Origin: an uncultured Eggerthella sp.
GTDB lineage: Bacteria; Actinomycetota; Coriobacteriia; Coriobacteriales; Eggerthellaceae
DNA: 27,656 nucleotides
NCBI GenBank assembly: GCA_900544455.1
Contig: UQVJ01000012.1
Span: 1 to 27,656 of the forward strand
Direction: 5' to 3'
A program made the position numbers and the translations under genes. The notes under the pieces were generated by a model that made no database searches, was not told the DNA's origin, and saw only the letters and a program-made list of their open reading frames with translations. Below are positions 1-6,880 of this stretch, piece by piece (position 1 is the first letter of the stretch; every line of letters starts with the position of its first letter).

Positions 1-604
1 CGTATGCCGCCGTTGCGCCGTCTTCATCGTTAAGCCCCATGACGCAGAAGCACTCGCCGAACTCGTCGATCACGTAGTCCCCGACGTGCAGTTCCAGGCC
101 GTTCGCGTCGCAGAACGTGCGCCCTTCCGCAATGCTCGCTCCTGCGCTCCTCTCGCCCGTGCTGCCGTAGCCGCCGCGGTCGGTGTAGGGCATGGATTCC
201 ACCACATCGAAGTCCAGGTCGCCGAACATCCTCACGGGCATGAACTGCGCGATTCGCATTCCCTTGGCGATCGTGGTGTCCCTGACGGCGTACGCCACGA
301 AACCCAACACGTCGTTGTCGCCGCAGTAGTCGGGCTCGATGATGCCGACCGAGTTGGCCATCATGATCCCGTGCTTCAGGCACGTTGAGCTTCGCGGCAC
401 CACGAGCCCGAAGTAGCCATCGGGCAGCTTCATGCGGATGCCCAGCGGGATGACCTTGACCTCGCCCTCCCGAAGCTTCACGTCCTCCGATGCCGCCAGG
501 TCGAACATCGCGCCGTGGCGCTCGGGGTGGCTCCACCAGCTGTCCAGCTTGATCGTGGCGGTGGGCGCAGGGCTCATCGCCATTGCCTCTTCATTCGTTT
601 CCAT
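1..604 (-). CDS. dut: dUTP diphosphatase (dUTPase) with C-terminal extension, partial
   Basis: Trimeric-type dUTPases hydrolyse dUTP to dUMP and keep uracil out of newly made phage DNA. The family motifs are readable in order: a VPRSST block, NSVGIIEPDYCGD (the uridine-binding motif with its catalytic Asp), RIAQFMPV, and the Gly-rich GGYGSTG that closes the active site at about residues 150 to 156. Reading then continues for about 50 codons without a stop and runs off the window edge, so the protein carries an extra C-terminal segment (around LHVGDYVIDEFGECF) of unknown role. The ATG at 604 is preceded by an AAGGAACAGGA-type ribosome site. It is the last visible gene of the leftward operon, 26 bases after the 118-residue gene. 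Confidence 0.88.
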   Translation of the reverse strand, partial: METNEEAMAMSPAPTATIKLDSWWSHPERHGAMFDLAASEDVKLREGEVKVIPLGIRMKLPDGYFGLVVPRSSTCLKHGIMMANSVGIIEPDYCGDNDVLGFVAYAVRDTTIAKGMRIAQFMPVRMFGDLDFDVVESMPYTDRGGYGSTGERSAGASIAEGRTFCDANGLELHVGDYVIDEFGECFCVMGLNDEDGATAAY

Positions 605-630
605 TCCTGTTCCTTCCGTTCGTTCTCTCT

Positions 631-987
631 TCAGTCGCCGTCCCATACGCCGTCGGGGCGCATCCTCGCCATCGCCGCGAGCTGCAAAAGCGGGCGCTTG
701 GCGTTTCCCTCGGTCGCCTCCCAGTAGTCGTCCGACGCGTCGTCGCCGAGCCTCGCTGCCGCGGCCTCCAGGATCGGGATCGACTCCGCCCCCGTCATTC
801 CGTAGATGGTGCGGATGCCCTCATCGCCCATGACGCGGCGGTAGTGCCCGCCGTAGTTGTAGGTCACGTTCAGCCAAAGCTCCGTCGTTCCTCCCAGGGC
901 GTACGTCCCGCCCTGCATGAGGTGCGGTGCCTCGACCTCTATTGCCTCGTGCGTTACCGGGTCGCACAGGCGGATGTCGTAGCTCAT
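631..987 (-). CDS. Conserved phage protein of unknown function, 118 aa
   Basis: The protein begins MSYDIRLCDPVTHEAIEV and ends ARMRPDGVWDGD. It contains the segments YALGGTTELWLNVTYNYGGH, RTIYGMTGAESIPILE and WEATEGNAKRPLLQL. I recognise this pattern from uncharacterised phage and Firmicutes/Actinobacteria proteins but know no function for it. It is soluble, with no membrane segment or signal peptide. The ATG at 987 follows AAGGAAGGGAAGGA and overlaps the stop of the upstream zinc-finger gene in an ATGA, so the two are probably translationally coupled. An upstream in-frame ATG at 1122 exists but lies inside the zinc-finger gene and is less likely. Confidence 0.8.
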   Translation of the reverse strand: MSYDIRLCDPVTHEAIEVEAPHLMQGGTYALGGTTELWLNVTYNYGGHYRRVMGDEGIRTIYGMTGAESIPILEAAAARLGDDASDDYWEATEGNAKRPLLQLAAMARMRPDGVWDGD

Positions 988-1169
988 TCCTTCCCTTCCT
1001 TCCCCCCTGCATGCAGTCGGCACGCCTTGGAGCAGTACACGTGGTTTCTGCTCCTTCGCTCGAAGCGCCTGCCGCACACTGGGCAGGTCGTCTCGCCGTT
1101 CCTCGCCCTTCCCCAGTCCCACAGGGCCTCCCTGGGGCGGTAGGCGAACTCCTTGGTCTCGGTGAGCAT
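984..1169 (-). CDS. Small zinc-ribbon protein, 61 aa
   Basis: The protein has one CPVC pair followed about 15 residues later by a CSKAC pair (C-x2-C ... C-x3-C), with basic residues between (GRRFERRSRNHVY). This is the look of a small treble-clef or zinc-ribbon fold found in many phage proteins of unknown function, possibly binding nucleic acid. The ATG at 1169 has AAGGGAG six bases upstream. Its stop overlaps the start of the next gene (ATGA). The 153 bases upstream (1170 to 1322) hold no gene, only two small palindromes: one at about 1230 to 1243 (CCCCT/AGGGG) and one at about 1286 to 1300 (TAGCCG/CGGCTA). Confidence 0.75.
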   Translation of the reverse strand: MLTETKEFAYRPREALWDWGRARNGETTCPVCGRRFERRSRNHVYCSKACRLHAGGKEGKE

Positions 1170-1322
1170 CTTCGCTCCCTTGGTTTTCCGTTGGTTGATC
1201 GGATGCAGCAGGGCGTAGCTTCGCTGAACCCCTCTAGGGGGCTTTCTCGCGCTTCCTGCGCCTGCGTTGTCCGATTGTTCGAGTAAGTAGCCGATTCGGC
1301 TATGATTCCGCCTTAGAGCGGC

Positions 1323-1562
1323 TTAGATCGGCTGCATCTTGTCGCAGCCCATGTCCCACACCGTGGACTCGAGGTCCGACGGGGTGAGCGGCAGGTCCTG
1401 GTACGAGCACCATCCCACCTTGATCGAGGTGCCAGGGACGGGGACCACGTGGCAGTCCTCGCAGTCTCGGCACACCGCGTGCCTCTGCGCCTGCTCCTGC
1501 ATGGCGTCCGCCTGGATGCACATGAGGTCGTACTCCGCCGCTGGGGTGAGGTCGATCGCCAA
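1323..1562 (-). CDS. Small Cys-rich phage protein, 79 aa, unknown function
   Basis: The sequence begins MAIDLTPAAEYDLM, carries a CRDCEDC cluster and further Cys at GWCSY and MGCDK, and ends KMQPI. The Cys spacing could bind a metal or form a zinc knuckle, but I do not recognise the family. The start is a TTG at 1562 with a strong GGAGG five bases upstream. It is the first gene after the repeat-rich non-coding stretch that follows the primase gene, so it may be read from a promoter there rather than by read-through. Confidence 0.65.
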   Translation of the reverse strand: MAIDLTPAAEYDLMCIQADAMQEQAQRHAVCRDCEDCHVVPVPGTSIKVGWCSYQDLPLTPSDLESTVWDMGCDKMQPI

Positions 1563-1604
1563 CCTTGCCTCCGGTTCCGAAGCAATAGGGTCGGTTCGGG
1601 GCGC

Positions 1605-1852
1605 GTTGCCTGTTGCCCCCGTTTTCCTATTGTTTCTATTTCACTATTTATATACTTATATTTCTCTTTTTTATAGAGACGGCAACAAGGGAAACAACGG
1701 CAACATTCCTATTTGACCAGGCGTTTTAGTGTTGCCGCCCCCTGTTGCCCCCGTGTCGATCCGACTGGCTTTTCTCGGCAACAATTGAGAATCGTTCTCA
1801 GTTTGCCCGAAAAACCGTGTTGCCGACTTCCTTTCGCCCTCATTCCGTTGCC
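1605..1852. repeat. Cluster of nine GTTGCC/GGCAAC repeats with AT-rich core; candidate phage origin
   Basis: GTTGCC occurs at 1605, 1612, 1731, 1744, 1819 and 1847, and its complement GGCAAC at 1681, 1699 and 1777. Seven of the nine share the longer form TGTTGCC (or GGCAACA), and TGTTGCCCCC appears twice in full (1611 and 1743). The copies flank an AT-rich run at 1621 to 1676 inside otherwise GC-rich phage DNA. Repeats beside an easily melted stretch, next to the primase/helicase gene, suggest a replication origin. A leftward promoter is also possible here (TATAAA near 1676, TTGTTT 16 bases upstream), so the repeats could be operators instead. Apart from the start of the primase 3' end, 1563 to 1839 contains no gene. 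Confidence 0.6.
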
Positions 1853-3930
1853 CTTCCGATAATGCTCTTCGGGACGTAGCAGCGCTGGACTCCGTACTCC
1901 CCGCAACGCGCCTTGCCTCTGCCGTGAGGGTACTTCTCCCACCCGCTGATGCGGTTCTGCATGATCTTGTGCATCTCGTTGATGAGGAAGCGGGAGGAGG
2001 ATTGCTTCGAGTACGCCTCTGGCAGCGCCTCCTCCATGATCTGCTGCACGCACACGCGCAGCCTGTCCGCGCCGCCCCTCTGCTCCGCTGCCCTCAGCTT
2101 GTTGTCGAGGTACTCCTGGATCATGCCCACGCGGGGGTCGTCCTCGGTGTACTCCTCCTGCTTGGAGAGCGCGTAGGACTGGAGGCTCTCGTCGAGCACC
2201 AGCTTGGGGCGCTCCTCGCGCCACTCCCGCGCGGCCTCCGCCCACGCCTGGGTGAAGTACTCGTCCACATCTTCGGCGAACAAGCTCATGGAGGGCTCCA
2301 CCATGCCGCACTCGATGGGAAGGAACCGCCTGTTGCCCGTCGCGTCGGTGAGGAACGAGTTGTCGTTCGTGGTTCCGCAGAACACGCACGCGCGCGGCCT
2401 CTGCTCGGTCTCCCGGGCGTACTTCGGGCGGATGGTGTCCACGGTTGAGGTGATGAACGCCTTGACCGCCTCCACGTCCTTCTGCTTCTTGGTGGCCAGG
2501 AGCTCGGCCATCTCCGCCACCCACAGGCCGCGCAGCTTCTCGGCCGCGTCGTCCCCCGCAATGGTGTTGAAGTTGTCGCAGTACCACGCCGATTCGTGCC
2601 CCAGCCTGCGCAGGAACATGGACTTGCCCAGCCCCTGCCGCCCGATCAGCACGGGCATGTAATCGAACTTGGTCCCAGGCTCGTACGCCCTCGCCACCGC
2701 GCCCAGCATGAACAGACGCATGCACGCCATGTTGTAGTCGGTCGGCTCGCACCCGAGGAACACCGTGAGGAGGGTCGATACCCTCTCCTCGCCGTCCCAC
2801 TCGAGCGAGTCGAGCCATTCCGCCACCGGGTTTCGCTTGTTCTGCATTGAGACGTTGACCACTGCGTCGATGGCCTTCTGCTTGCTCATTAGGCCGTGTT
2901 CGACCTCCAGGTACGCCGCAAGGCCGCAGTAGTCGGCGTCGGACACGGGCCTGTCGCCCTTGCCGCCGTCCCACGGGAGGGGCAGCGTGACCATGCGGGT
3001 GAACCCCCTCACGTCGTAGTAGAAGCGCCCAGCCAGCGCGGGGTCCGACGAGAGCACCCTGCTGCAGTTCTCGATGGTCTGCAAGGGCTGGCCGTTCGGC
3101 TTGAGCATGAGGGCGGCGCATCTCGCTCCGTCCGCCGCCTTCCTCGGGCTGCCCTTGTCGTAGCGGCTGGTGACGCTCTCCACGATCTTCTGTAGCTCAC
3201 GCTCGCCCATAGGGGGCTTGCAGCGCAGCTTGTTGGCCGCCTCGAGCGCCGCGAGGATGAACACGTCGTCCTCTCCCCTCGCCTGCATCGAGGCTGCGAA
3301 CCTCATCAGCGTGTCGTTTCGGTCGCCCGCCGCTATCTGCGCGGGAAGCTCGAACTTGGCGCCCCTGGTGAGGCGCTCCGGCTGCACGTGCCGCACGAAG
3401 GAGAGGACATTCGCGTCGGCCTTCGCCAGCTTGTAGTCTGCCGGGTCGTTCTCCCACTCGTAGCGCGAGCCGTTCGGGTGGAGCGACGGAGGGGCGACGA
3501 AGTAGCCGCCCTCGCACCGTATGTCCACGCCCAGCTCGGAGTTCACGCTGCATGCGATCGGCTCGTCGACGCGGTAGAGCATGTGGAGGCCGCCCCGACC
3601 CGTAACGGCCGTGACGGTCTCTGGCAGGTCGCCGTGCTCAAGCTCCCAGGAGCGGAGCGTGAGGTACCCGTCCTCGTCCTTGGCATCGTCCACGTCCAGG
3701 TCGATCACCAGAAGCCCGTTGGACATGCCTCCTGTGGCGATGCCCACGTTGAATCGGGGGTTCGCCCTCCACGCCTGCTCTATCTGGTCGAGGTCGGTGG
3801 TGGCGACCTTGAACCCGCCCGCCACCGCTGGGGTCTTCTCCCCAGGCACGAGCGGGAACACCGCCCATCCCCGCTTGGCGCACTCGAGCGCCGCGTCCAT
3901 GTAGTTAGGCTCAGCGCCCAATCGTCTCAC
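1840..3930 (-). CDS. Bifunctional DNA primase/polymerase with superfamily 3 (VirE-type) helicase domain
   Basis: The N-terminal part is an archaeo-eukaryotic-type PrimPol domain: GWAVFPLVPGEKTP near residue 21, the metal-binding Asp pair in VIDLDV (77 and 79), GGLHMLYRV with the His near 116, and GGYFVAPPS near 141. A linker and PriCT-like helical segment follow. The C-terminal part is a VirE/phage helicase ATPase with Walker A GRQGLGKS (430 to 437), a Walker B-like LWVAEMAEL near 469, and FCGTTNDNSFLTDATGNRRF as the sensor region. It should make primers and unwind phage DNA at the origin. Start choice is uncertain: GTG at 3930 overlaps the nuclease stop by 20 bases, while ATG at 3900 lacks a good ribosome site. 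Confidence 0.9.
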   Translation of the reverse strand: MRRLGAEPNYMDAALECAKRGWAVFPLVPGEKTPAVAGGFKVATTDLDQIEQAWRANPRFNVGIATGGMSNGLLVIDLDVDDAKDEDGYLTLRSWELEHGDLPETVTAVTGRGGLHMLYRVDEPIACSVNSELGVDIRCEGGYFVAPPSLHPNGSRYEWENDPADYKLAKADANVLSFVRHVQPERLTRGAKFELPAQIAAGDRNDTLMRFAASMQARGEDDVFILAALEAANKLRCKPPMGERELQKIVESVTSRYDKGSPRKAADGARCAALMLKPNGQPLQTIENCSRVLSSDPALAGRFYYDVRGFTRMVTLPLPWDGGKGDRPVSDADYCGLAAYLEVEHGLMSKQKAIDAVVNVSMQNKRNPVAEWLDSLEWDGEERVSTLLTVFLGCEPTDYNMACMRLFMLGAVARAYEPGTKFDYMPVLIGRQGLGKSMFLRRLGHESAWYCDNFNTIAGDDAAEKLRGLWVAEMAELLATKKQKDVEAVKAFITSTVDTIRPKYARETEQRPRACVFCGTTNDNSFLTDATGNRRFLPIECGMVEPSMSLFAEDVDEYFTQAWAEAAREWREERPKLVLDESLQSYALSKQEEYTEDDPRVGMIQEYLDNKLRAAEQRGGADRLRVCVQQIMEEALPEAYSKQSSSRFLINEMHKIMQNRISGWEKYPHGRGKARCGEYGVQRCYVPKSIIGRATE

Positions 3931-4423
3931 CCCATCTCAGGAACTTGTCTATCTTCTCCGCCGACTCCTCGGGGCGACAGAAGCGGAACGCCACGCCGTA
4001 GCGCGCGCCCATGGTGGAGCACGCCTTGGCGAGCCTTGCCCCGCTCATCGGCACGGCGCGCGGGTTCTTCTGCCTGCGCATGAAGAAGTGCCTGTCAGGC
4101 TCCCTCCACCGTGCAAGCGACTCCACGTCGGTCACCCCGTGCTTGTTCTCCACTAGCACGATCAGCAGCGTCCCAGCGTCCCTTGCGGCCACGCACTCGC
4201 GCTTGAAGCGCTCATGGTCCGCCGTCAAGTCCTGGTACAGCTCGTATATGTCCTTCTTCGTGTCGACGCTCACCCTCGGAGGGTTGTGGTAGTCGCCGAA
4301 GGCGAGCTTCGAGCGAAAGAGCGTTATGCCCATCTGCTCGAAACCCCTGTGCTTCGCGTCGTGCTTGCCGGCCTGCTGCCGAGTGTCCTCGAGGATGCAG
4401 CGCGGCCTCTCTTCGGCCTCCAT
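3911..4423 (-). CDS. ERCC4-type phage nuclease, 170 aa
   Basis: The protein opens MEAEERPRCILEDTRQQAGKHD and continues with FGDYHNPPRVSVDTKKDIYEL, the arrangement of acidic and Lys residues (ED, GDY, VDTKKD) of the ERCC4/XPF nuclease fold as seen in small phage nucleases. LIVLVENKHGVTDVESLARW lies near residues 83 to 102. It probably cuts branched or single-strand/double-strand junction DNA during phage replication or recombination. The ATG at 4423 starts two bases after the stop of the SSB-like gene and the 3' end overlaps the primase start. Together the ATPase, SSB, nuclease and helicase form one replication/recombination cassette. Confidence 0.8.
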   Translation of the reverse strand: MEAEERPRCILEDTRQQAGKHDAKHRGFEQMGITLFRSKLAFGDYHNPPRVSVDTKKDIYELYQDLTADHERFKRECVAARDAGTLLIVLVENKHGVTDVESLARWREPDRHFFMRRQKNPRAVPMSGARLAKACSTMGARYGVAFRFCRPEESAEKIDKFLRWGETIGR

Positions 4424-4425
4424 CC

Positions 4426-4977
4426 CTAGAACGGGATGTCTTCGTCGTACACTGCCTTGCTTGCGGCGGGTGCGGTCGCGGTCCCTGCGCCCTCGCGTCG
4501 GTCGGTGGGCTCGGGAAGCTTGAAGTCGCCGTTGCGGATGTCCTGCGCGGCGTACACGCCCACCACCTGCAGGCGCTCCTTGTCCTCGCCCTTGTTGTTC
4601 GTGTACTTCTCGGTCTGGAGCACGATGCCGAGCTCGTTCCCGATGAACGCCCTCTCGTCCGAGGTCTTCTGCCAGGCCGCCACGTTGAACCCGTTGATGC
4701 GCTTGTTGGACTCCTCCATGCGCGTTAGGAACGCCTTGAACATGCCCTCGGCGCTCTCCTTGTAGGAGCGCACGAACTGGTGCGCCCACGGGTTGTTCTT
4801 GCCGAACGAGTCGGAGTAGTGGCCCGCGAACTCGCCCTCCGCTATGTCGTAGACGATGTTCAGGTACTCGCGCGAGGGCACGTCCTCCACGTCCACGATC
4901 TTCACGACGTAGCCGCCTGGCTTCAGTCGGTTGCCGCCGGTCGATTCCTCGATGATCTCCCAGTTCTTGATCTTCAA
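4426..4977 (-). CDS. DUF669-family single-strand DNA-binding protein, 183 aa
   Basis: Starting from TTG at 4977 the protein reads MKIKNWEIIEESTGGNRLKPGGYVV and later YLNIVYDIAEGEFAG, the usual opening of DUF669 phage proteins. A low-complexity Ala/Thr linker precedes the last residues YDEDIPF. That acidic DEDIPF tip is nearly the same as the DDDIPF tail by which bacterial SSB recruits replication partners, so a ssDNA-binding role is likely. The TTG has AAAGGAA five bases upstream and overlaps the preceding gene's stop as TTGA, which argues for coupled translation. It sits between the AAA ATPase/82-residue genes and the ERCC4 nuclease. Confidence 0.82.
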   Translation of the reverse strand: MKIKNWEIIEESTGGNRLKPGGYVVKIVDVEDVPSREYLNIVYDIAEGEFAGHYSDSFGKNNPWAHQFVRSYKESAEGMFKAFLTRMEESNKRINGFNVAAWQKTSDERAFIGNELGIVLQTEKYTNNKGEDKERLQVVGVYAAQDIRNGDFKLPEPTDRREGAGTATAPAASKAVYDEDIPF

Positions 4978-5222
4978 TTCGATTCCTTTCTCTCGTCTTC
5001 CTTCAGCTCGCCCAGCCTTCGGTCGAGCATCATCCCCAGCGCCTCGGCGCTGCCTATGTTCGCGTCCCACATGAAGAAGAGGGCGCTTGCCGCGCCCTCG
5101 TAGAACCATCTGTCGCGCTCGTCGTCCAGCTCGCCTGACTTGAGCGCCTGGAACAGCAGCCCATGCGTCCGCTCCAGCTCGTCGTTGTCGATGTACGCGC
5201 TGGTACGGTGGTTAATCAGCAT
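4974..5222 (-). CDS. Small phage protein, 82 aa, unknown function
   Basis: The protein is acidic and probably all-helical, with segments ELERTHGLLFQALKSGELDD, WFYEGAASALFFMWDANIG and LGMMLDRRLGELKED. I do not recognise the family. The ATG at 5222 overlaps the 3' end of the AAA ATPase gene by 11 bases and has GGAGGGCGG upstream. Its stop overlaps the TTG start of the SSB-like gene. The tight overlaps on both sides suggest it acts with the ATPase and SSB, possibly as an accessory or loader protein, which is inference from position only. Confidence 0.7.
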   Translation of the reverse strand: MLINHRTSAYIDNDELERTHGLLFQALKSGELDDERDRWFYEGAASALFFMWDANIGSAEALGMMLDRRLGELKEDERKESN

Positions 5223-5850
5223 CGGATCCGCCCTCCACGAGCGGCTTCATGCCCCAGTACTCGCGTATCGCGGAGTCCACCGCCTTCAGGTCGTTGTCGA
5301 TCCTCGCGTCCTCGAACATGCCCATCGGCGCCTTCACGGGCGTGGTGCCGTCCGACTTCGTGACGAAGCAGAAGCCCTGCTCGGCCCTGGCCGCCTCAAG
5401 CACGATGGGGAACATCCCCTCGACCGTGAGCTGGTTGTCGAGCATCTTGCCGATGGTCTTGGGCTTCATGCGCCCCGCGTCGTCGTAGTCGGGGTGCATC
5501 AGCACGTAGACGATCGTGTCGTCGTTCGTCGAGTTCGCCGTCTCCAGCAGCTGCTCGAAGTGAAGGGCCATGTCGGTGAACTTGTCGTACCCCTTCTCCT
5601 TGACCTTGCGGAAGTTCTCGAACGCCATGAGGTAGTTGGCGTCGTCGATCACGTACGCCCTCATGGCGTTCTTCTGCAAGCTCCCCATGATGGTCCCGTA
5701 GAGCGGACGGTCCGCCTTGTCGAGCCTCTTCCTGAACGGCAGCGGCTTGCCCGCCACGTTGAAGATGCCGACCTCGCCGTGCTCGAAGTTCCTGAGAGAC
5801 GTCGATTTCCCCGAGCCCGAGTGCCCGAGTATGAGAACGGCTACCCCCAT
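5212..5850 (-). CDS. AAA-family (AAA_24-like) phage ATPase, 212 aa
   Basis: The Walker A loop GHSGSGKST lies at residues 9 to 17, directly after the first beta strand, and the Walker B strand AYVIDDANYLM ends with an Asp pair near 69 to 70. IVYVLMHPDYDD is the probable sensor strand. Such single-domain RecA/AAA-like ATPases are common in phage replication operons next to DUF669 and ERCC4 nuclease genes and are thought to act in recombination or as helicase loaders; the exact role here is not known. The ATG at 5850 shares a base with the previous gene's stop (TGATG) and has AAGGAG just upstream. Confidence 0.82.
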   Translation of the reverse strand: MGVAVLILGHSGSGKSTSLRNFEHGEVGIFNVAGKPLPFRKRLDKADRPLYGTIMGSLQKNAMRAYVIDDANYLMAFENFRKVKEKGYDKFTDMALHFEQLLETANSTNDDTIVYVLMHPDYDDAGRMKPKTIGKMLDNQLTVEGMFPIVLEAARAEQGFCFVTKSDGTTPVKAPMGMFEDARIDNDLKAVDSAIREYWGMKPLVEGGSDAD

Positions 5851-6065
5851 CACTCCTCCTTCCTGTAGCAGAACTCGCAGCCCTTGAACCTGACCGCGAG
5901 CCCATCGTCCACCTTCTTGATCGGGAGCCCCGCCTGCGTGGCTATCCACGTGAGCGCCTGCGCGCTCGGCAGCTGGACCCTCGGCGGCATCTCCACGCCG
6001 TACGCTATCCTGTACGTGCGGGACAGCTCGTTTGCGCAGTTCGCCATGTACGTGACCTCTGCCAT
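5850..6065 (-). CDS. Small phage protein, 71 aa, unknown function
   Basis: The protein reads MAEVTYMANCANELSRTYRIAY at the start and GCEFCYRKEE at the end, with one C-x2-C pair near the C-terminus. There is no recognised domain. The ATG at 6065 has a poor ribosome site. In-frame GTG codons at 6074 and 6071 are alternative starts that would overlap the previous gene's stop (6070 to 6068). The 3' end overlaps the AAA ATPase start, suggesting translational coupling. Confidence 0.65.
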   Translation of the reverse strand: MAEVTYMANCANELSRTYRIAYGVEMPPRVQLPSAQALTWIATQAGLPIKKVDDGLAVRFKGCEFCYRKEE

Positions 6066-6067
6066 CC

Positions 6068-6256
6068 TCACCACGACGCGATCACCCCGCACTCGAAGCA
6101 GAGCACCATGAGCGCGAGCAGCCCGGCAAGGGACGTGCAGCACAGGACGAGAAAATCCCGTGCGTTGTACTCGATGCCGAAGATGGTTATACTGAATCCT
6201 GGTTTCGGTGCCGCGTTGCGATCAGTGCAGCGCGGCCCTTTTGTTCTTGCCTGCAA
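6068..6256 (-). CDS. Putative small single-span membrane protein, up to 62 aa
   Basis: The C-terminal half is strongly hydrophobic (DFLVLCCTSLAGLLALMVLCF), one probable transmembrane helix with four Cys residues in or beside it, followed by a short GVIASW tail. The N-terminal half is basic and overlaps the excisionase-like gene by 35 bases. The only in-frame conventional start seen is TTG at 6256, with GAGG about nine bases upstream, so the N-terminus may be shorter if a rarer start is used. The function is unknown. Confidence 0.5.
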   Translation of the reverse strand: MQARTKGPRCTDRNAAPKPGFSITIFGIEYNARDFLVLCCTSLAGLLALMVLCFECGVIASW

Positions 6257-6422
6257 TCTCCTCTACCTCTTCCATGTCGAACGGGATCCGCCAAACCGCG
6301 GTTTCCCCTTGCTTGAACCTGACCGCCCCGAGCTTCCCCGTGGCGCACAGCCTGCGCACGTACTGCGGAGTGACCCGCATGATCTGCGCGAACTCGGTGG
6401 GCGTGTAAAGCTGGGTTGCCAA
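6222..6422 (-). CDS. Excisionase/MerR-like helix-turn-helix protein, 66 aa
   Basis: The sequence LYTPTEFAQIMRVTPQYVRRLCATGKLGAVRF is a winged helix-turn-helix of the excisionase (HTH_17/MerR-like) type, with the recognition helix around TPQYVRRLC and the wing around GAVRFKQGETAVWRIP. Such proteins either bend DNA at att sites to promote excision or act as early regulators. The start is TTG at 6422 with a strong GGAGGTG five bases upstream. It lies about 3 kb from the integrase on the opposite strand, so the role as Xis is likely but not proven. Confidence 0.75.
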   Translation of the reverse strand: MATQLYTPTEFAQIMRVTPQYVRRLCATGKLGAVRFKQGETAVWRIPFDMEEVEEIAGKNKRAALH

Positions 6423-6598
6423 CTTCCCACCTCCTCTCTTCGTCGATCTGACCCGTTCGGGGGCATGCGTTTTTTTGAGAAAGAAAAAAGCCAGTTGCCT
6501 TTCTTTTTTCCGGTTTGCGATTAGGAGGCCGCATGCCGCCGAATGGACCAGATCAGGGACGGGAGGCGGCGAAAGGCTGCTGCTAGCTCATGCGATCG

Positions 6599-6880
6599 CT
6601 ACTTCACATTGATGGTTTGCCCCGCGCTGCCTTCCCGCCTGATCGGCTTGTATGCGGTTGTCAAGGTGCGCCCGCGCCCCGCGATGTGTTCTAAATCCCC
6701 TGGTTCTTCCAGGCTGTTTGCGGTTTGCGGAAAATAGGTTGCGCGTTCGTCGCGCCATGTGGGCGGCAGTGCGTTGAAGCGAGCAAGAAAGTCTGAGAAG
6801 GGATCCCTGCCGCCCACATGGCACCCAACGCGCCGCTGGGTGCTGGCTCGGTCAGGGCCTAGTCGCCATCTGGGCAACAT
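6599..6880 (-). CDS. Hypothetical phage protein, 93 aa
   Basis: The frame is open from ATG 6880 to TAG 6601 with natural-looking composition (DPFSDFLARFNALPPTWRD, then EEPGDLEHIAGRGRTLTTAY). I do not recognise a family. The ATG overlaps the preceding gene by 22 bases and has only a weak ribosome site; a GTG near 6819 is an alternative. A perfect 16-base inverted repeat lies inside the frame and encodes HVGGR on one arm and LPPTW on the other, so part of this sequence may be constrained as DNA or RNA rather than as protein. The 176 bases downstream (6423 to 6598) hold no gene; they contain A/T-runs around 6472 to 6511 that are not a clear terminator. Confidence 0.45.
   Translation of the reverse strand: MLPRWRLGPDRASTQRRVGCHVGGRDPFSDFLARFNALPPTWRDERATYFPQTANSLEEPGDLEHIAGRGRTLTTAYKPIRREGSAGQTINVK
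6754..6822. repeat. Perfect 16-bp inverted repeat with 37-base spacer
   Basis: GCCATGTGGGCGGCAG at 6754 to 6769 is exactly complementary to CTGCCGCCCACATGGC at 6807 to 6822. Weaker complementarity continues outward (TTGCGCG near 6739 against CAACGCGCC near 6826). No T-run follows on either strand, so it is not a standard terminator. It could be a protein-binding site or an mRNA hairpin in the early operon. Confidence 0.8.

Noticed and set aside
1709..3121. Long minus-strand open frame of 470 codons inside the primase gene
   Set aside because: Arg/Gly/His-rich composition with no domain; it is an out-of-frame reading of the GC-rich primase/helicase gene, which has clear motifs in its own frame.
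4429..4789. Longer N-terminus for the ERCC4 nuclease
   Set aside because: The upstream in-frame part lies inside the SSB-like gene in another frame and has shadow composition; the ATG at 4423 gives a normal family start.
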